Shown: positions 26,429 through 36,480 of the stretch, in pieces | How the letters are laid out: the number at the start of each line of letters is the position of its first letter | Numbering within the stretch: the first letter of the stretch is position 1 | DNA from: Mauremys mutica | Taxonomy: Eukaryota > Chordata > Testudines > Geoemydidae | Assembly (NCBI RefSeq): GCF_020497125.1 | Contig: NC_059079.1 | Coordinates: forward strand, 7,967,053 to 8,031,052 | Direction: 5' to 3' | Length of the DNA stretch: 64,000 nucleotides | Notes under the pieces: model-generated | The model's input: only the letters and a program-made list of their open reading frames with translations | Told to the model about the DNA's origin: nothing | The model's database searches: none | Translations under genes and position numbers: made by a program

Positions 26429-26554
26429 AGTGCTCTCACCTGGGATATGGGAGATCCAGGTTCATGTCCACACTCTGCTGGATTCTCTCTCAACCAGGCA
26501 GAGAAAGGAGTTTAACCTGGATCTCCCATATCCCAGAAAAGTGCCCTCATCACT
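26429..26554. repeat. Palindromic tRNA-like repeat
   Basis: AGTGCTCTCACCTGGGATAT, GGGAGATCCAGGTTCA in the left arm mirror TAACCTGGATCTCCCATATC and AAGTGCCCTCATCACT in the right arm. The arm contains a tRNA B-box-like GGTTCATGTCC. Related copies occur at 39143-39262 and 46142-46200. Confidence 0.6.
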
Positions 26555-26923
26555 GGGCAACTGGCTATTCTATGGTTGCTGCCTCTTTCTCTCTCTCTCG
26601 CTCTCATATATATTTTGAGCTGAGAAATCCTCCTGACAAAATTTTGCAGACATGTTTTGGTTTTGACAAATCAGCATTTTTCGACAAAGAAAAATTTAGT
26701 GAAAAAAATTCCTGACAAGCTCTAGTTATTTCCTATTCTAACCATTGGACAACGAGAGGACTTCACCAACACCTGGTAACTGTTGACATAACTCAACTTT
26801 TAATAGTGACCACTACATTGCATGTATCAGAGGATATCAAAGACACTCCCATAATGTGCCTTGCCAATTATGCAGTGCTGTGTAATGGGGGAAAAACTCC
26901 CTAACTAATAATGATCCACTATT

Positions 26924-27105
26924 TCATAGAATCATAGGGTTGGAAGGGACCTCAGGAAGTCATCTAGTTCAACTCCCCTGCTCAAATCAGGACCAAGCCC
27001 CAGACAGTTTTTTGCCCTGATCCCTAAATGGCCCCCTCAAGGATTGAACTCACAACCCTGGGTTTAGCAGGCTAATGCTCAAACCACTGAGCTATCCCTC
27101 CTCCC
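26924..27105 (-). mobile_element. tRNA-derived SINE with CR1-like tail
   Basis: Reverse orientation: the tail TCATAGAATCATAGGGTTGG lies at the left, and the complement of the B box (GGATTGAACTC) and A box (CCACTGAGCTATC) at the right. Confidence 0.9.
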
Positions 27106-27599
27106 AGAGGCAGGAGACCAATTTACAACCTGAAATATGAAGTTTAATTAACCATTTCATTATCATAGTGATAAATGTGAACCCTCAATGAGCCAGAGGA
27201 AGAGTCACCAGCCGCTACTTTGAGAAAGAGGGAGATAATGTGAAGAAAATCCAAACGATTGAGAACTGCTGAGCAAGACACTGAAGACTCTGCCTGAATC
27301 AGCAATGTGGAACTTACACACCCAACAGATCTCTGAATCCTACAGTCACATATGCACAACTTCTCCCTGGAACGGTTTGTGTGCTAATCCAATCAGGGAA
27401 GAGAAAAGTACAAGATGGACTTATCTGACCAATGACTGGTAAGCATCAGAGTTGAAATTTCAAATATTAGTGATCAGTCCATGGAGGGTTGTTTTTTTAA
27501 TTCAGCCAATAAATTCAAGCAAATAAATTGTGATCTGCCTGTGGATTTTCCATGAGCAGGAAATAAATTGTTGTAAATTACTAGCTGAGCGCTAGCTAA

Positions 27600-28900
27600 C
27601 TACAAATCATGCACATTACCAGGCATTTTGTATTCTTCTCAACATAATAGGTAACATTCTGCTTATTATACTCATTTTTAAGTTATTAGCTACATTAGGC
27701 CTTTTGCAAATAAAGTAAAAAATTGCAAACAGATCAGATGCTTTTCCAGCTACCTTATTAACAGTCCTTTTAGTCCAGGAGAGCTGAAAATTCTGCATAA
27801 TTTGAAAGGCTAAAATGATAATGTGCTATCAGCTCAGCAATTATGAATGGAACTATAATGTCCTTTCATAATACCTGGCCTCCCAAAGGACCCTACAAAT
27901 TATGGGCCAGATGTATGTCTGTGAAGCATCATGCACCTCAATAGCAGTGTATAAATAATAATCCTGCAGGAAAATCTACAGGGCAAGTAGATTTATGTGG
28001 AGAAAGGAAGATTACTTAGTAGTCACTGGAGTTCTCTAAATGTTTTGCCTTTGCAGATCCTAGGAGTAGCATAACATGGCTCATGGAACCATTTCAAGAC
28101 CATAGGACCATTAAGAGGTATGACCATTAGCATGTACACCGAAGGCAGAGCCAACATTTCAAAATGCCATTTTAAAAGAAATAGACCCATAATCCCACCT
28201 CTGTTCCTCTTTGTCTCTTCTAACCAACTGAAGCTGCAGGGAATCCATGGCGTGTCAGTATGGATGTAAAGAGCCCATGCTCACCCCAAAACTCTCAACA
28301 TACCGAACCTTTACTTCACCCACATGAAATTGCCTATGTCGTTCCCTGCAGTCAGAGTTAAGAAGGCAGCAGACAACTGAAGGAGGACAGCCGAGATATA
28401 TAGTGGAAAATAATGAACTAATTCATCAGCACCATTTTCTGCAATACTCTGGTTCTTCCTCAGAGGTCTCCCATCCATGAACTAATGAGGCCCTATCCAG
28501 CCTAACAATTAAATACCTAATTAGATCACAGCCCAAGGTACTGTGGCTGCAGTGTGTGTTATTTAGTCTTGCATTATAAGCAAAATTGCATACAGTACAT
28601 TAAATCTCTGAGGGGCCTCTCTTCCAAAGATACGTGTGATGGATGTAATTGCCCACAAACAAATCATCAGCTAATCAGCTGCTTTTCATTATTACCTCCC
28701 ACAACAAATCAATTTTGTAAATAAATGCATTTAAGAGCAAACAATTTTAGAGAAAACAAAAGATTTTGTGAATATGTTTTCCAACAGAGGAGGAGGAAAA
28801 GTGCTAATTCAAATATTAAAATGAAGCAACATTAACATAGGATGGGATGATTATTCCATTCCATGTATCACTATCTATTACCGTAAAATAACAGACAGAA
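27600..28900. other. Unique AT-rich stretch near the exon, possible conserved non-coding DNA
   Basis: No repeat family is recognised across about 1.3 kb, unusual for this window. Only short ORFs. Conservation cannot be judged without alignment. Confidence 0.2.
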
Positions 28901-29357
28901 ATCTGTGACTTTAATGGATGATCTGGGTAGCTGAAGAGAATTGTGATTGACTGAAACATTTACATAGAGGCTGATGAACAGCATAATGAATGCATTTACA
29001 AAACATGGCTAAGGTCTAGTGAGGATTTAGCTGAATTTAATTCGGACATCCAAGGGGACTTGTAGAGCAAATATCCTATAATAAGCCATAGGCATAGTCC
29101 TGCATGCCTTACTCAGGGCCAATCTACCACTAAATACAACTGCTCAATGGGAAAGTGAGTTCAGGGAGACTTTTGTCTGTATGAGGACTTTTGACCTGAC
29201 CATAGTGTTTGGCCATATGAGAGCTGTTAGTTCACATGTAATATTTTATTTCTGCACAAAGTCCAGTGATGAGGAATAAAGAAAACTCAACTGTGTCACA
29301 GTTAGTGGCAAAACAATACAAAGTTTTGATTTGCAGTTTCAATAGGACATACTCTAC

Positions 29358-29472
29358 CTGTAGTTTCCTAGATATACCCCATCAGGATTAAGCATTGGTG
29401 CTATCTTGAAGACCAAGTGATCTCGCAGTACTTTGGCTATGGGATGTTGGCTCACGAGGAAGTCAATTATAC
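29358..29472 (-). CDS. AGBL4: Internal exon of AGBL4 (cytosolic carboxypeptidase 6)
   Basis: Read on the minus strand, a pyrimidine-rich tract ending in CAG precedes 115 coding bases, and a GTAGAGT donor follows. The open frame gives 37 complete residues plus two split codons. It starts IIDFLVSQHP, has the stretch FKIAPMLNPDG in the middle and ends GVYLGNY, with an Arg codon split at the donor. NPDG followed by GNYR is typical of M14 carboxypeptidases of the cytosolic carboxypeptidase branch. The exact wording GVYLGNY matches AGBL4/CCP6 as I remember it better than AGBL1, AGTPBP1 or AGBL2/3. The family removes glutamates from tubulin side chains and tails in neurons and cilia. The exon enters with one base of a Gly codon left in the previous exon (phase 1) and leaves after two bases of a codon. 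The zinc-binding HPGE motif should lie in the preceding exon and the NR substrate-binding pair in the next; I found neither in the window, as expected if the flanking introns are very long. Confidence 0.93.
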
Positions 29473-29619
29473 CTGGGAGAAATGAGAAAAATGTTAAGAT
29501 CCTCTGTGTTATAAAATTACAATTTCAACACCTATTTTAGTTTCAATTCTGAAAGTTGAAATAAAATTAACGTTCCTTTCAGTTCAACACAGAGCTCTAG
29601 CCTCCAACGTTTTGCAGGC

Positions 29620-30045
29620 ACTCATGTAGCGCTTTTAATCCTCAACGTGCTTTACAAACATTAGCAAAACAATCCTTATTATACTCCAATGAGGTAAATA
29701 AGTATTTCATTCCACCCCCCTTTTACAGATGAAGAAGCCAGATCCTCGCTGGGTGTAAATTGGCATAGCCCCATTGAAGTCAGTGGATTTACACCAGCTG
29801 AGTATCAGGTCCACGGAAACTGAGGAAATGAGATGATAGGCTGGATTTTCCTCTCGCTTACACCAGTGTAAATCAGAAATAACTCTACTGAAGTCAATGG
29901 AGTGACACCAGTTTATACCCAACACAAGAGAGAGGAGAATCAGACCTTAAGTATCTTTCCTAAGCTCAGTCAGTGGAAGAGCCAGCATTAGAACTCAGAA
30001 GTTCCTGTCTCCACATCTTGCGCTCAGATCACTTTGATACACCTC
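29620..30045 (-). repeat. MIR-like SINE split by a palindromic repeat (29739-29945)
   Basis: CTTTTACAGATGAAGAAGCC (to about 29736), ACGGAAACTGAGGAAATGAG (29813-29832) and CTCAGTCAGTGGAAGAGCCA onwards (from about 29965) are consecutive pieces of a reversed MIR. Between them lie GTGTAAATTGGC...GAAGTCAGTGG and TTACACCAGTGTAAATC...GGAGAATCAGACC, a palindromic family common in turtles. Confidence 0.5.
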
Positions 30046-30394
30046 CTCTCTCCTGGGGCTGGCGTTGGAGTAGGGAACATTTCCCACCTGCGTCCTGCAA
30101 TTCCACCAATGCGCTGAAGAAGATTGGCAGCACTAGCAGTGGGGGAGGAAGCAGGGCTACGTTGTGTTTAGATTTGCTGCTTCTTCCTCCACTTAGTTGA
30201 CGCTGATAAAAAAATAGTTGCCATCAAACAAATGTGAAGGCAAATTGAGTTCCTTTGCAATCTTGAGACACCCAGAGATAGGTCATGACTATTTTCTATT
30301 TCCCATAAGGTCTATCTTGTGATGCAAGGACCTTTTACTGAATTTCCCCTGAATAAAGCAAATCACTGAACTCTTGTAACAGGATGAAACTAAG

Positions 30395-30560
30395 CATAGA
30401 AAAATTAAGGAGGATCATTAGAAAAAATGCACTGACTGTGAGAGCTACTACACTATGCAGTAGTCTCTCCAGGGAAGTACTGGTGGCCCCATCACATGAG
30501 TCTTTTAAAACTGGGCAGGGCTGAGCACTAGGGAATATACAGCAAGAAATATTTCAGCAG
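30395..30560 (+). mobile_element. CR1 LINE 3' fragment
   Basis: One frame resembles the CR1 ORF2 C-terminal part (LSREVLVAPSHESFKTGQ). Similar in position and order to 19735-19912. No 5' part. Confidence 0.45.
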
Positions 30561-30619
30561 TGATGGCTTGGGCTAAGTAAATTACTTTTAAAATTTCTGA
30601 CAACACTTATTTTCCTGTA

Positions 30620-30716
30620 AAAGCAGCAAAGAGTCCTGTGGCACCTTATAGACTAACAGACGTATTGGAGCATGAGCTTTCGTGGGTGAATACCCACTTC
30701 GTCGGATGCATGTCTT
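30620..30716 (+). mobile_element. Penelope-like element terminal fragment
   Basis: CCTGTGGCACCTTATAGACT, AACAGACGTATTGGAGCATG, AGCTTTCGTGGGTGAATACC and CACTTCGTCGGATGCATG form the conserved terminal segment also present at 40107-40313 and, as a second subfamily, at 44436-44580. Only this end segment is present. Confidence 0.7.
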
Positions 30717-30816
30717 ATTTTTCTGGTATGAAAAATGCACAGATCATATCAAAGCACTTGGCATAGTAGTTTGGTTGAACGGTAAAGCACAGCACTGGTT
30801 AACATATACATTAAAA

Positions 30817-30871
30817 GGTTTCAGAGTCGCAGCTGTGTTAGTTAGTATCAGCAAAAAGAACAAGTTGAGGC
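30817..30871 (+). mobile_element. Penelope-like element terminal scrap
   Basis: TTTCAGAGTCGCAGCTGTGT...TATCAGCAAAAAGAACAAG matches the outermost bases of the element at 44436. About 55 bp. Confidence 0.55.
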
Positions 30872-31385
30872 CAAAATCTACCAAACCTCCCCCAAATTCA
30901 ACCCATTTATTAAGATCCATTTTGTACTTTAAAAACCAGCAGATCTAAACTACTGCTGCTACTGTTAGTGAATTCTACATCGTTGTAGCACATTGGAGAA
31001 ACCAGGGCTTCTGGATTCTAGGATACCTAGTCTATAATTGGCCCTAAACATCCATACTTTTTGGTCAACTAGTGACTTTTTCTCTGCAGATCTTGAGGGA
31101 GAAAGGATCTCTTTCCATAGTGAGGTTTTCCAATGGGAGAGAGACTCATTCTGAATTTTTGGAGCTGGATTAGCACACATGTAATTATATTGTTTAGGAG
31201 ATGTTTCTTCAGCTACCTCCTCGCAAATATGAAAACCGAATGTTGATCTGCTTTTTGGTGGGTGTTACGTCTTTTTCTCTGTACACAATGATAAGAACAT
31301 AAAGAAATCCAATGGGCAGAGCCAAGTCCCAAATAACCACGTTTACTAGTTATACATAAACACACCATGCCTGGTTACATACATT

Positions 31386-33498
31386 CTGGGTACGTCTACA
31401 CTATGGGATTATTCCGAATTTACATAAACCGGTTTAACAAAACAGATTGTATAAAATCGAGTGTGCGCGGCCACACTAAACACATTAAATCGGTGGTGTG
31501 CGTCCACGGTCTGAGGCTAGCGTCAATTTCTGGAGCATTGCACTGTGGGTAGCTATTCCGTAGCTATCCCATAGTTCCCGCAGCCTCCCCCGCCCCTTTG
31601 AATTTCCGGGTTGAGATCCCAGTGCCTGATGCGGCAAAAATCATTGTCGCGGGTGGTTCTGGGTAAATGCCGTCAGTCACTCCTTCCTCTGGGAAAGCAA
31701 CGGCAGACAAGCATTTCATGCCTTTTTTCCCTGGATTGCCCTGGAAGATGCCATAGCATGGCAATCATGGAGCCTGTTTCGCCTTTTGTGACTGTCACCG
31801 TATGTGTACTAGATGCCGCTCACAGAGGCGATTCAGCAGCGCTACACAGCAGCATGCTTTTGCTTTTGCATGATAGCAGAGATGGTTATCAGCCATATTG
31901 TACCATCTACCATACCATAAATTGGTAATAAGATGATCGTGGCTACCAGTCCTTTTGCACTGTGCCATTTGCTGCTGTCATAAGTGCCCCTGGCTGCTCT
32001 TAGCCAGGGGCGCAAAAGCCAAAATTGGGAATGACTCCCTGAGTCAATCCCTCCTTTTTGGTATCTAAAAATAGAATCAGTCCTGCCTAGAATATGGGCA
32101 AGTGTACTAGAGAACCACTGTATCAGAGAACCAGAGAGCACAGCTGCTCTGTGTCAGATCCTGCAGAAATTATGAGCTGTATGCTATTCACAGGGGGTGC
32201 TCCTGCAACAACCCCACCTGTTGATTCCGTTCTTCCCTCAGCCTTCCTGGGCTACCGTAGCATTGTCCCCCCACTTGTGTGATGAAGTAATAAAGAATGC
32301 AGGAATAAGACACAGTGACTTGTTAGTGAGATATGAGTGGAAGGCAGCCTCCAGCTGCTATGATAGTCCAGACAGGACAGTAAGGAGTGTGTAGGAGAGG
32401 AGCCCAGCATCCCTCTGCTAGTTCAGGGGCAATTGAATCTTTTCTTTACACATGAAGGGTGGGGGCTGATGGAGCTCAGCCCCCTGTTGCTATGATGACG
32501 ATGGTTATCAGCCATATTGTACCATCTACCAGGAAAAATTAGGGCCAGGCGCCCTTGATCGACCTAACAGATGCTAGTCAGCATGGTTACCAGTCCTTTT
32601 GCACTGCCCCATGTGCCAATAGGCTGATGATGAGGACGGATATCAGTCTTATTGTACCATCAGCCATCCATAGCGTGGGGGGAGCAAGGATGTTGGTGTT
32701 GAGTGCTGCACCATCGCGTCTATCTGCAGCATTCAGTAAAGATAGGGTGACATGTAAAAGAGTCAAGAGAGGATTGTTTTCCCTTTCACTTCTGGGGGTG
32801 GGTGGGGGTGTGCGTAAATTGCCTAGCTATGCCCTGACCCACCGCGGACACTGTTTTTGACCCTAGAAGCATTTGGAGCTCAGCCAAGAATGCAAATGCT
32901 TTTCAGAGACTGCAGGAACTGTGGGATAGCTTGAGTCCTCCAGTCCATGAGCGTCCATTTGATTCTTTGGCTTTCCGTTACGCTTGTCACGCAGCAGTGC
33001 GCTGAGTCCCTGCTATGGCATCTGTCTGGAGATATTTAAAAAATGATTTTGAGCGCTGATAGAACAGATTTGCCTGCCCTTACAGCGATCACGTCCGCAT
33101 CGTCCATGCGGGAGCTCTTTCTTTATTTTGATTTTTAACTGCATCACCACCGTGCTGATTGGAGCTCCACGCTGGGCAAACAGGAAATATTCAAAAGTTC
33201 GCGGGGATTTTCCTGTCTACCTGGCCACTGCATCCGAGTTCAGATTGCTGTCCAGAGCGGTCAGTAGTGCACTGTGGGATACCGCCCGGAGGCCAATACC
33301 GTCGATCTGCGGCCACACTAACCCCAATCCGATATGGTAATACCGATATTAGCGCTACTCTTCTCGTTAGGGAGGAGTACAGAAACCGGTTTAAAGAGCC
33401 CTTTATACCGATATAAAGGGCCTCTTAGTGTGGACGGGTGTGGCGTTAAATCGGTTTTACGCTCCTAAAACCGGTTTAAACGTGTAGTGTAGACCAGG
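31386..33498. mobile_element. Non-coding DNA transposon, about 2.1 kb
   Basis: Left end CTGGGTACGTCTACACTATG and right end, complemented, CCTGGTCTACACTACACG. Each is followed by a nearby AAACCGGTTT block, so the terminal inverted repeats are about 50 bp with gaps. Subterminal CACTGTGGGATA-like words occur on both sides. The interior has no open transposase, but carries diverged direct repeats (see findings). Flanks gave no clean target duplication, so the superfamily (hAT or PIF/Harbinger) is left open. Confidence 0.75.
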
Positions 33499-33924
33499 CT
33501 TCTGCTGCTACGACTGGTTTTTGGCTGCTTCCAGAACACACTACACCGCGAGCACCACTAGAGGGCTCACAACTATTTAAAGGGCTACTACTCTAGTCCT
33601 GTACACTATAGTGGGCTATATGGACATATACCTTGGGTTCTTCTCAACTACTGTTTTCATTCTGGTGGCAGTTCTGGCTGCTAGCCCCAATATGTCTGAG
33701 TTCTGCTTTGATGGCAACCTCTGCCCCTGAAGGGCTGGTACAGGCTTTTTCCTGCTTTGTTTCAGTTATTTAATGCAGTCTCGCTTGTAGATCTTGGCAA
33801 GGACATCTCACTGATGATTTAAATTTACACAGGAAACTCTTGGTTTCTTGTACCAAAGTCTTAGGTAGAGGGAGGTATTCAGAGCACTGCAAATAGTTTG
33901 TCTGAATGATGACAAGATCTTATT

Positions 33925-34190
33925 GTATGTCTACATTGCAGTTAAAAACCCGCAGCTGGCCCATGCCAGCTGACTTGGGGTTGTGGGGCTCAGACTAAGT
34001 GGCTGCTTAATTGTGATGTAGGCGTTTGCACTTGGGCTGGAGCCTGGGCTGGAGCACCATGTGAGATGGGAGGATACCAGAGTCGGGCTATAGCCAGGGC
34101 CCAACCATCTACACTACCACCAAAGGGCCTCTTGGCCCAAGCCAGCTGACAGTGGCTGGCCCTGGGTGTCTAACTGCAGTGTACGCATAC
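33925..34190. mobile_element. Inverted-repeat MITE
   Basis: GTATGTCTACATTGCAGTTA at the left, complement of GTATGCGTACACTGCAGTTA at the right. GCTGGCCCATGCCAGCTGAC and GCCAAGAGG/CAGCTGAC words in the arms pair imperfectly. Central GGGCTGGAGCCTGGGCTGGA. No ORF. Confidence 0.72.
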
Positions 34191-34334
34191 CTAAATGTTT
34201 CAACCAAAGCAGTTTCTTCTTTGCTGTTAGACAGCACATTTCTTGATTCAAGGCCTGCCACATGCCACCCACAAAGCCTCTTCCTCCTGATGAATTCTGA
34301 AGTGGGATTCTTCTTATTTATTATTCATATTACA

Positions 34335-34562
34335 ATAGTGTCCCCACCAAATCAGGGCCCCATTAAGCTAGGCACTGAACACATACATAAGAAGAGACAG
34401 TGATTGCAGTGAAGGGCTTACAGTCTTTATAGACAAGACAGACACAGGCTGCGGGGGGAACAAAGATGATGTGATTTGGGCAAGGTCACACTTTAGGTCT
34501 GTGGTAAAACCTAGGTCTCCTGACTCCCAGTCTGAGGGGCTACCTACTAGGTCACGCTGCCT
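34335..34562 (-). repeat. MIR-like SINE
   Basis: GCTAGGCACTGAACACATAC, TACAGTCTTTATAGACAAGA, GGGCAAGGTCACACTTTAGG and CTAGGTCTCCTGACTCCCAG follow the order of a reversed vertebrate tRNA SINE of MIR type. Confidence 0.6.
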
Positions 34563-35861
34563 CCAAGTTACTAAGCTCCCGTTGAGATATTTGCTCTACC
34601 TTTTCTGTATTCTGAGACTACCGATACCCGAAGCTGAGTAAATGCTTCAGCCATTATCTGTTAGGGAAGGTTCTATCTCCTTATTGTGGGTCATGTGATA
34701 AAAATAATAAGGTAAGAGTTAAAACAAACAAACAAACAAAAAAAACCCACTGAAGTCTAGAACGGAAGTAAGAATAGCCCCAAGGAGCATAAGAGAAAAC
34801 ACAAATGGAAAATGTATATTTATGCATGCACACCCCATCAGAAAATTATCGTAAGCAATCAAAAATAATCACTAGAATTAGTGCAGCGCTTTTCTTTTAG
34901 AGGAACTTGATGATCCAAGGATATTTAAAATTAAAAGATTGATGCTGGATTATTAAAAAAATACCATCTCACAGAACTTGGTTCTTGTTTTAATAAATCA
35001 ACACAAATTAAATTTTACAGTTTCTATAATCAGCAAGAGATATATCAGTGTCTCTCATTAGGCCAAGGTTAAAAATTTGGCAGCAGCCAAAACCCATTTA
35101 ATATAATTTACTTCAAGGCAGGCACAGCAATATAACAGATGCCCTAATTTATTTGTTGGTCCTTGTCTTAAAATAACAGTTTGGTGGTAAACAAGAAGGG
35201 TAATGATGCCAGTCACCCTTGTTAGTGGCTAATAATTGCTTAATTTGTCCACTAATTGACCTATGCTACTGTTGAGGTGTTGGATCGTGTTGCAGGGCAT
35301 GAAGTAAACAAGGCCACTGGAATGCTACCTTAGAGAATGACTTCTGGAAATGAATCTACTTATTGCAATAAATTCTCTCTTCACAGATGAGCAGATTAAT
35401 TGGTCTGCCAATTAGTCTGCTATTAAAAGAAAAAAGTGCTGCCCATAGATTGGTTGGATTTTTGGAACCATAGCTGCAGCCTGGGTCACATGAAGTGATC
35501 CAATTTGAATCAGCCAAATTGAACAAGAAATAAGACAAGCTTTATTTTTTTTTTTAAATTATGTCTCTGTTGCTAAAGACCAAGGAACTTCTTGATGAAC
35601 TCAGTTCTGTCTTTTTGAAGACTTCACAATAAAATGGAGAACAAGATGGATGTGCCCAGTCACACAAATCAAATTAAAATGTGGAAAATAGCCCCCAAGT
35701 TTATAGAAACAAAAGAAGTATAAAAATATGCGACCTTTTTATTCCAGACATGATCCATTCTGGAAATTAATGATCATTTCCATTATTATTTGCAATAATA
35801 ATATACAGTTACAGATACTGCCTTTACCCTGAACAGTTCATATCTAATTTCAGACATAGCA

Positions 35862-35940
35862 CACGGAGGGGCTGATCCAAAGTCCATGGAAGCCTTTCTA
35901 TTGGCTTCAATGGGCGTTTGGTACTGGTCCCAAATAAACA
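35862..35940. repeat. Palindromic interspersed repeat
   Basis: GGGGCTGATCCAAAGTCCAT...GGCTTCAATGGGCG...TACTGGTCCC matches the family seen at 3831-3906. Confidence 0.4.
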
Positions 35941-36089
35941 TTAAAAAACGAAAACGTGGTGAAGAAAAAGAAAGAAAAGAGAACAACAATTGCACTCAGT
36001 TTAGCAGGTGTACAACATCTTCATGGTTCCATTAATTTAGGGGTGTTTCTTTGCCTGATCCCGCCTGCTAATCCAGCTTCACTGAAACT

Positions 36090-36480
36090 TGACGAGCGAA
36101 GACCTCCTCCCAACTAAATCGGAGTTACTTCTCCATTTTTACTCTTTGTCCACTTGCTGCCTTCAGCAATGCTGGCCACACTCTACTTTCTCTCTTCTCT
36201 TAGCTTTGGCACCTCAGAAGCTCATTGCTCCCCCACGCTCCTTTTTCCAAGTATCTGTAGATGTCCCACAAAGTCACTCTTCCATCTCCTCCATCATGTA
36301 CTCTGTTCTGGCAACCTCATCCACTCTGACAGTTTCAACTGTCTTTATGTAGATGATTCCCAAATTAGCATCTGCACCTCTGACATCTTTCTCTCCATCT
36401 AATATTTCTGGCTGCTTCCTGGATTGCCCTTTATAACCTCATACTCAGCACCATAAAGTTGCTTCTTGCTCCCTCTTCCT
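36090..36480 (+). pseudogene. Decayed LINE reverse transcriptase fragment (L2-like)
   Basis: Around 36330-36395 one plus frame reads SFNCLYVDDSQISICTSDIF, which resembles the YADD catalytic block of L2-type LINE reverse transcriptases with Val in place of Ala. A shifted frame just upstream gives VDVPQSHSSISS, where a VPQG-type block is expected. Frames change several times. L2-like is my best guess; another non-LTR clade is possible. Confidence 0.4.

Larger units (their letters stand above)
1..29357 (-). other. AGBL4 intron 3' of the recognised exon (left part)
   Basis: No further AGBL4 exon was recognised here. Stretches with nothing I can name are roughly 815-3830, 4126-5670, 5810-6790, 6906-8856, 9991-11741, 11936-16060, 16852-17394, 17601-19210, 19378-19734, 19913-20795, 21206-22719, 22989-24143, 24490-25691, 25871-26923 (apart from the palindrome at 26429-26554) and 27106-29357. 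They are AT-rich, carry only short stop-broken ORFs and look like ordinary intron. Assignment to the intron is inference from the single exon and the known giant introns of AGBL4. Confidence 0.7.
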
